6,388 nt of DNA from VRUE01 sp035266685. Lineage in GTDB: Bacteria > Actinomycetota > Thermoleophilia > Solirubrobacterales > 70-9. Below are positions 4,887 through 6,388 of this stretch, piece after piece. The position numbers and the translations under genes are program-made. The notes beneath the pieces were generated by a model. The model was given only the letters and a program-made list of their open reading frames with translations. It was not told the origin of the DNA and made no database searches. The first letter of the stretch is position 1, and every line of letters begins with the position of its first letter. The stretch lies in assembly GCA_035266685.1 (NCBI GenBank), contig DATFMX010000032.1:1-6388 (forward strand). The letters run 5' to 3'.

Positions 4887-5993
4887 TCAGGCCTTCTCGA
4901 GCTGCTCGATGCCGCTTGCGCGCTGTCCGCCGGCGGCCAGCATCAGTTTGAAGTCGTGCGGGCTGGAGGCGTAGTCGAGCGCGACCTGCTCCGCCACCTT
5001 GCCCTCCATCACGTAGCCGAGCAGCGACTGGTCGAAGGTGCGCATGCCGTAGTACTCGCCCTCGCCGATCACCTCGGTGATCTTGCCGGTTTCGTCGGGA
5101 TTGAGGATCAGGTCCTGGACGCGGCCGGTGACGACGAGCACCTCCGAGGCCGGCACGCGGCCGGCGCCGCTGACGTCGGGGACGAGCCGCTGGGCGATCG
5201 CCCCCCGCAGCGTCGAGGAGAGCATCACCCGCGCCTGGTGCTGCAGGTGGGGCGGGAAGAAGTCGATGATCCGGTTGATCGTCTCCGTCGCGTCGAGCGT
5301 ATGCACGGTGGAGAGCACGAGGTGGCCGGTCTCGGCGGCGGAGAGCGCCGTGCGCACGGTCTCCTCGTCGCGCATCTCGCCGATCAGGATCACATCGGGG
5401 TCCTGGCGCAGGACGCGGCGCATCGCGCGGGCGAAGCTCCGCGTGTCGGAGCCGACCTCGCGCTGGTTGACGATCGAGCCTTTGTCTTCGTGCAGGTACT
5501 CGATCGGGTCCTCGAGCGTGACGATGTGGTGGCTGCGGGTGCGGTTGATGTGGTCGATCATCGCCGCCAGCGTCGTGCTCTTGCCCGAGCCGGTGGTGCC
5601 GGTGACGAGGATGATCCCGCGCTGCTCCTCGGCCAGGTCGGTGACGACTTTGGGCAGGCCGAGATCCTCGACCGAGCGGATCTCGAAGGGGATCGCGCGG
5701 CAGACGATCGAGGTCGAGCCACGCTGTTTGAAGACGTTGACGCGGTAGCGCGAGACGCCGGGCAGCGCGTAGGAGAAGTCGGCCTCGCCCTCCTGCTCGA
5801 ATTCGGTCAGCGAGCGGACCTCGGCGATGTCGTGGAAGGCCTTTTCGGTTTCCTCGCCCGTCAGCTTGCCGAACCCCTCCAGGGGCTCCAGCTCGCCGTG
5901 CAGGCGGATCGTCGGCGGCGCGGCGACCTTGACATGCAGGTCGGAGCCGCCTCGCTCGACTAGTGTGCGCAGCGCTGAGTCGATCTCGAACAT
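4887..5993 (-). CDS. pilT: Type IV pilus retraction ATPase, PilT/PilU family
   Basis: A complete 368-residue secretion-type ATPase. PilT forms a cytoplasmic hexamer under the inner membrane and powers pilus depolymerisation for twitching motility, surface adhesion or DNA uptake. The N-terminal PAS-like domain begins with SALRTLVERGGSDLHVKV, the classic 'GGSDLHL' region. The ATPase core has Walker A GTTGSGKST (132–140), the Asp box TLEDPIEY (159–166), Walker B DPDVILIGEMRD (198–209) and the His box STVHTLDA (228–235), all intact. The C-terminus GMRTFDQSLLGYVMEGKV…ASSPHDFKLML resembles PilU-type ends; the AIRNLIRE retraction motif of classical PilT is not visible. Length is normal (PilT about 345, PilU about 380). 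ATG 5993 has a modest AGGGA five bases upstream. No pilin, platform or PilB gene is nearby, so it probably works with a pilus locus elsewhere. PilT versus PilU is not settled; the family is certain. Confidence 0.95.
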   Translation of the reverse strand: MFEIDSALRTLVERGGSDLHVKVAAPPTIRLHGELEPLEGFGKLTGEETEKAFHDIAEVRSLTEFEQEGEADFSYALPGVSRYRVNVFKQRGSTSIVCRAIPFEIRSVEDLGLPKVVTDLAEEQRGIILVTGTTGSGKSTTLAAMIDHINRTRSHHIVTLEDPIEYLHEDKGSIVNQREVGSDTRSFARAMRRVLRQDPDVILIGEMRDEETVRTALSAAETGHLVLSTVHTLDATETINRIIDFFPPHLQHQARVMLSSTLRGAIAQRLVPDVSGAGRVPASEVLVVTGRVQDLILNPDETGKITEVIGEGEYYGMRTFDQSLLGYVMEGKVAEQVALDYASSPHDFKLMLAAGGQRASGIEQLEKA

Positions 5994-6134
5994 CGTGTCC
6001 CTTATCGGCGGGCGCAGCGGAGTTCCTTAGCCGTTGGGCGCCGGCGTAAATAAACATAGGAATTCCTTGTCTAAATCGCTGAAGTTCCGTAAGTTGCTGA
6101 CGATGATGCTGCAAAATCGACCGGAAGGACCGAC
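5994..6134. promoter_or_regulatory. AT-rich divergent promoter region between pilT and the XRE regulator
   Basis: This 141-nt gap is much richer in A+T than the rest (25 of 60 bases are G/C at 6061–6120). It carries three related 12-mers on the plus strand: GGAGTTCCTTAG (6019–6030), GGAATTCCTTGT (6059–6070) and GAAGTTCCGTAA (6081–6092), with starts 40 and 22 bp apart, close to whole helical turns. The middle copy contains the 10-bp palindrome AGGAATTCCT (6058–6067). For the regulator, TTGTCT (6067–6072) and TAAGTT (6090–6095) are a -35/-10 pair with 17-bp spacing. For pilT, TATGTT on the minus strand (6053–6058) is a possible -10 without a clear -35. Dual control by the adjacent XRE protein is a natural guess. 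Confidence 0.45.
6123..6129 (+). promoter_or_regulatory. Shine-Dalgarno for the XRE regulator
   Basis: GGAAGGA ends five bases before ATG 6135. This supports the ATG as the start of a regulator whose 3' end lies beyond the window. Confidence 0.7.
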
Positions 6135-6388
6135 ATGGCGATAGCCCCCCGAGAGCGGTTCGCCCAGAACCTGGTCGTGGCGCGCCGCGCAAGCGGCCTC
6201 ACCCAGGACGAGCTGGCAAACCGCTGCAAACTGCACAGGACCGAGATCTCATTGCTCGAGCGCGCCGGCCGTGAGCCGCGCCTCGGGACGCTGGTCAAGC
6301 TCGCCGGATCGCTCGGCGTCAGCGTCGAAAGCCTCGCCGCCGGCGTGCGCTGGGACGAGAAGGCTCAGAAGTTCAAATACCGGAGATA
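6135..6388 (+). CDS. XRE-family helix-turn-helix regulator (3' end outside window)
   Basis: From ATG 6135 the frame stays open for 84 codons and runs off the window in mid-codon (TA…), so it may stop at the very next base or continue. The protein is a lambda-repressor-like DNA-binding domain: ERFAQNLVVARRASGLTQDELANRCKLHRTEISLLERAGREPRLGTLVKLAGSLGVSVESL. Helix 2 begins at LTQDELA (22–28), the recognition helix at HRTEISLLER (34–43), and the following helices at TLVKLAGSLGV and SVESL. A tail RWDEKAQKFKYRR follows, and many stand-alone regulators of this type end soon after such a Trp-containing segment, so it is probably nearly complete at about 85–90 residues. It has a strong ribosome-binding site and diverges from pilT across an AT-rich gap, so autoregulation and control of pilT are plausible. 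It could instead act on genes to the right, which cannot be seen. Confidence 0.88.
   Translation, partial: MAIAPRERFAQNLVVARRASGLTQDELANRCKLHRTEISLLERAGREPRLGTLVKLAGSLGVSVESLAAGVRWDEKAQKFKYRR

Noticed and set aside
4803..5963. A 386-codon plus-strand open frame opposite pilT
   Set aside because: Same antisense artefact: Val/Asp/Leu/Gly/Arg-rich and without motifs, while the minus strand carries all PilT motifs.
4732..6192. A 486-codon minus-strand open frame overlapping pilT and part of the putative toxin gene
   Set aside because: Its product is an Arg/Pro/Ala-rich shifted-frame translation of pilT; it would swallow both the promoter region and the real gene.
6027..6298. Two short minus-strand frames overlapping the XRE gene and its promoter
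   Set aside because: They are opposite a clear helix-turn-helix coding region with a strong ribosome-binding site; the products show no recognisable features.
1..6388. tRNA, rRNA, CRISPR array, insertion sequence or phage genes
   Set aside because: I looked for clover-leaf ends, regularly spaced repeats, transposase motifs and terminal inverted repeats with target duplications and found none.

Overview
The window is high-GC bacterial DNA (about 70% G+C in coding stretches where I counted sample lines by hand), with GTG starts, densely packed genes and strong third-position G/C bias. The gene set fits a high-GC actinobacterium: a TypA of actinobacterial flavour, a medium-chain-type acyl-CoA dehydrogenase, a BCP peroxiredoxin and a PilT-type retraction ATPase. 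PilT together with small unknown proteins of this style suggests the Thermoleophilia/Solirubrobacterales rather than Streptomyces or mycobacteria. That placement is an inference; no rRNA or other marker gene is present to settle it.

Layout. 1–780 (+) is the 3' end of typA/bipA, a ribosome-associated GTPase. It converges on a minus-strand pair: a GTG-started acyl-CoA dehydrogenase (2853→1624), followed after 41 nt by a polytopic membrane protein with a poly-proline tail (1582→794). The acyl-CoA dehydrogenase is preceded by a good Shine-Dalgarno sequence and a perfect TetR-type palindrome. The divergent gap 2854–3016 also holds a perfect 16-bp-stem hairpin. From 3017 a plus-strand cluster follows: a single-pass small membrane protein (apparently leaderless), a small acidic protein, and the thiol peroxidase bcp.

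These converge on a minus-strand block. It comprises pilT (5993→4887), a 114-nt gap containing a nested inverted-repeat structure, and a two-gene ATGA-overlapping pair (4772→4476 and 4479→4183). The second gene of the pair is a DUF2283 protein; the first looks like a compact RelE/BECR-type putative toxin. The pair is lower in G+C than its neighbours and has toxin–antitoxin architecture. At the right edge, an XRE-family helix-turn-helix regulator (6135→, cut by the window end) diverges from pilT across a clearly AT-rich intergenic region carrying three related TTCC-centred repeats.

How the genes work together: most of the window is housekeeping or metabolic chromosome (translation stress, fatty-acid or branched-chain acyl-CoA oxidation, peroxide defence, pilus retraction) without one shared pathway. 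The parts most worth a second look are the putative DUF2283 toxin–antitoxin pair with its structured leader, the divergent operator/hairpin region at 2854–3016, the two unknown small genes upstream of bcp, and the XRE/pilT divergent control region. I see no clear evidence of a wholly new multi-gene system.
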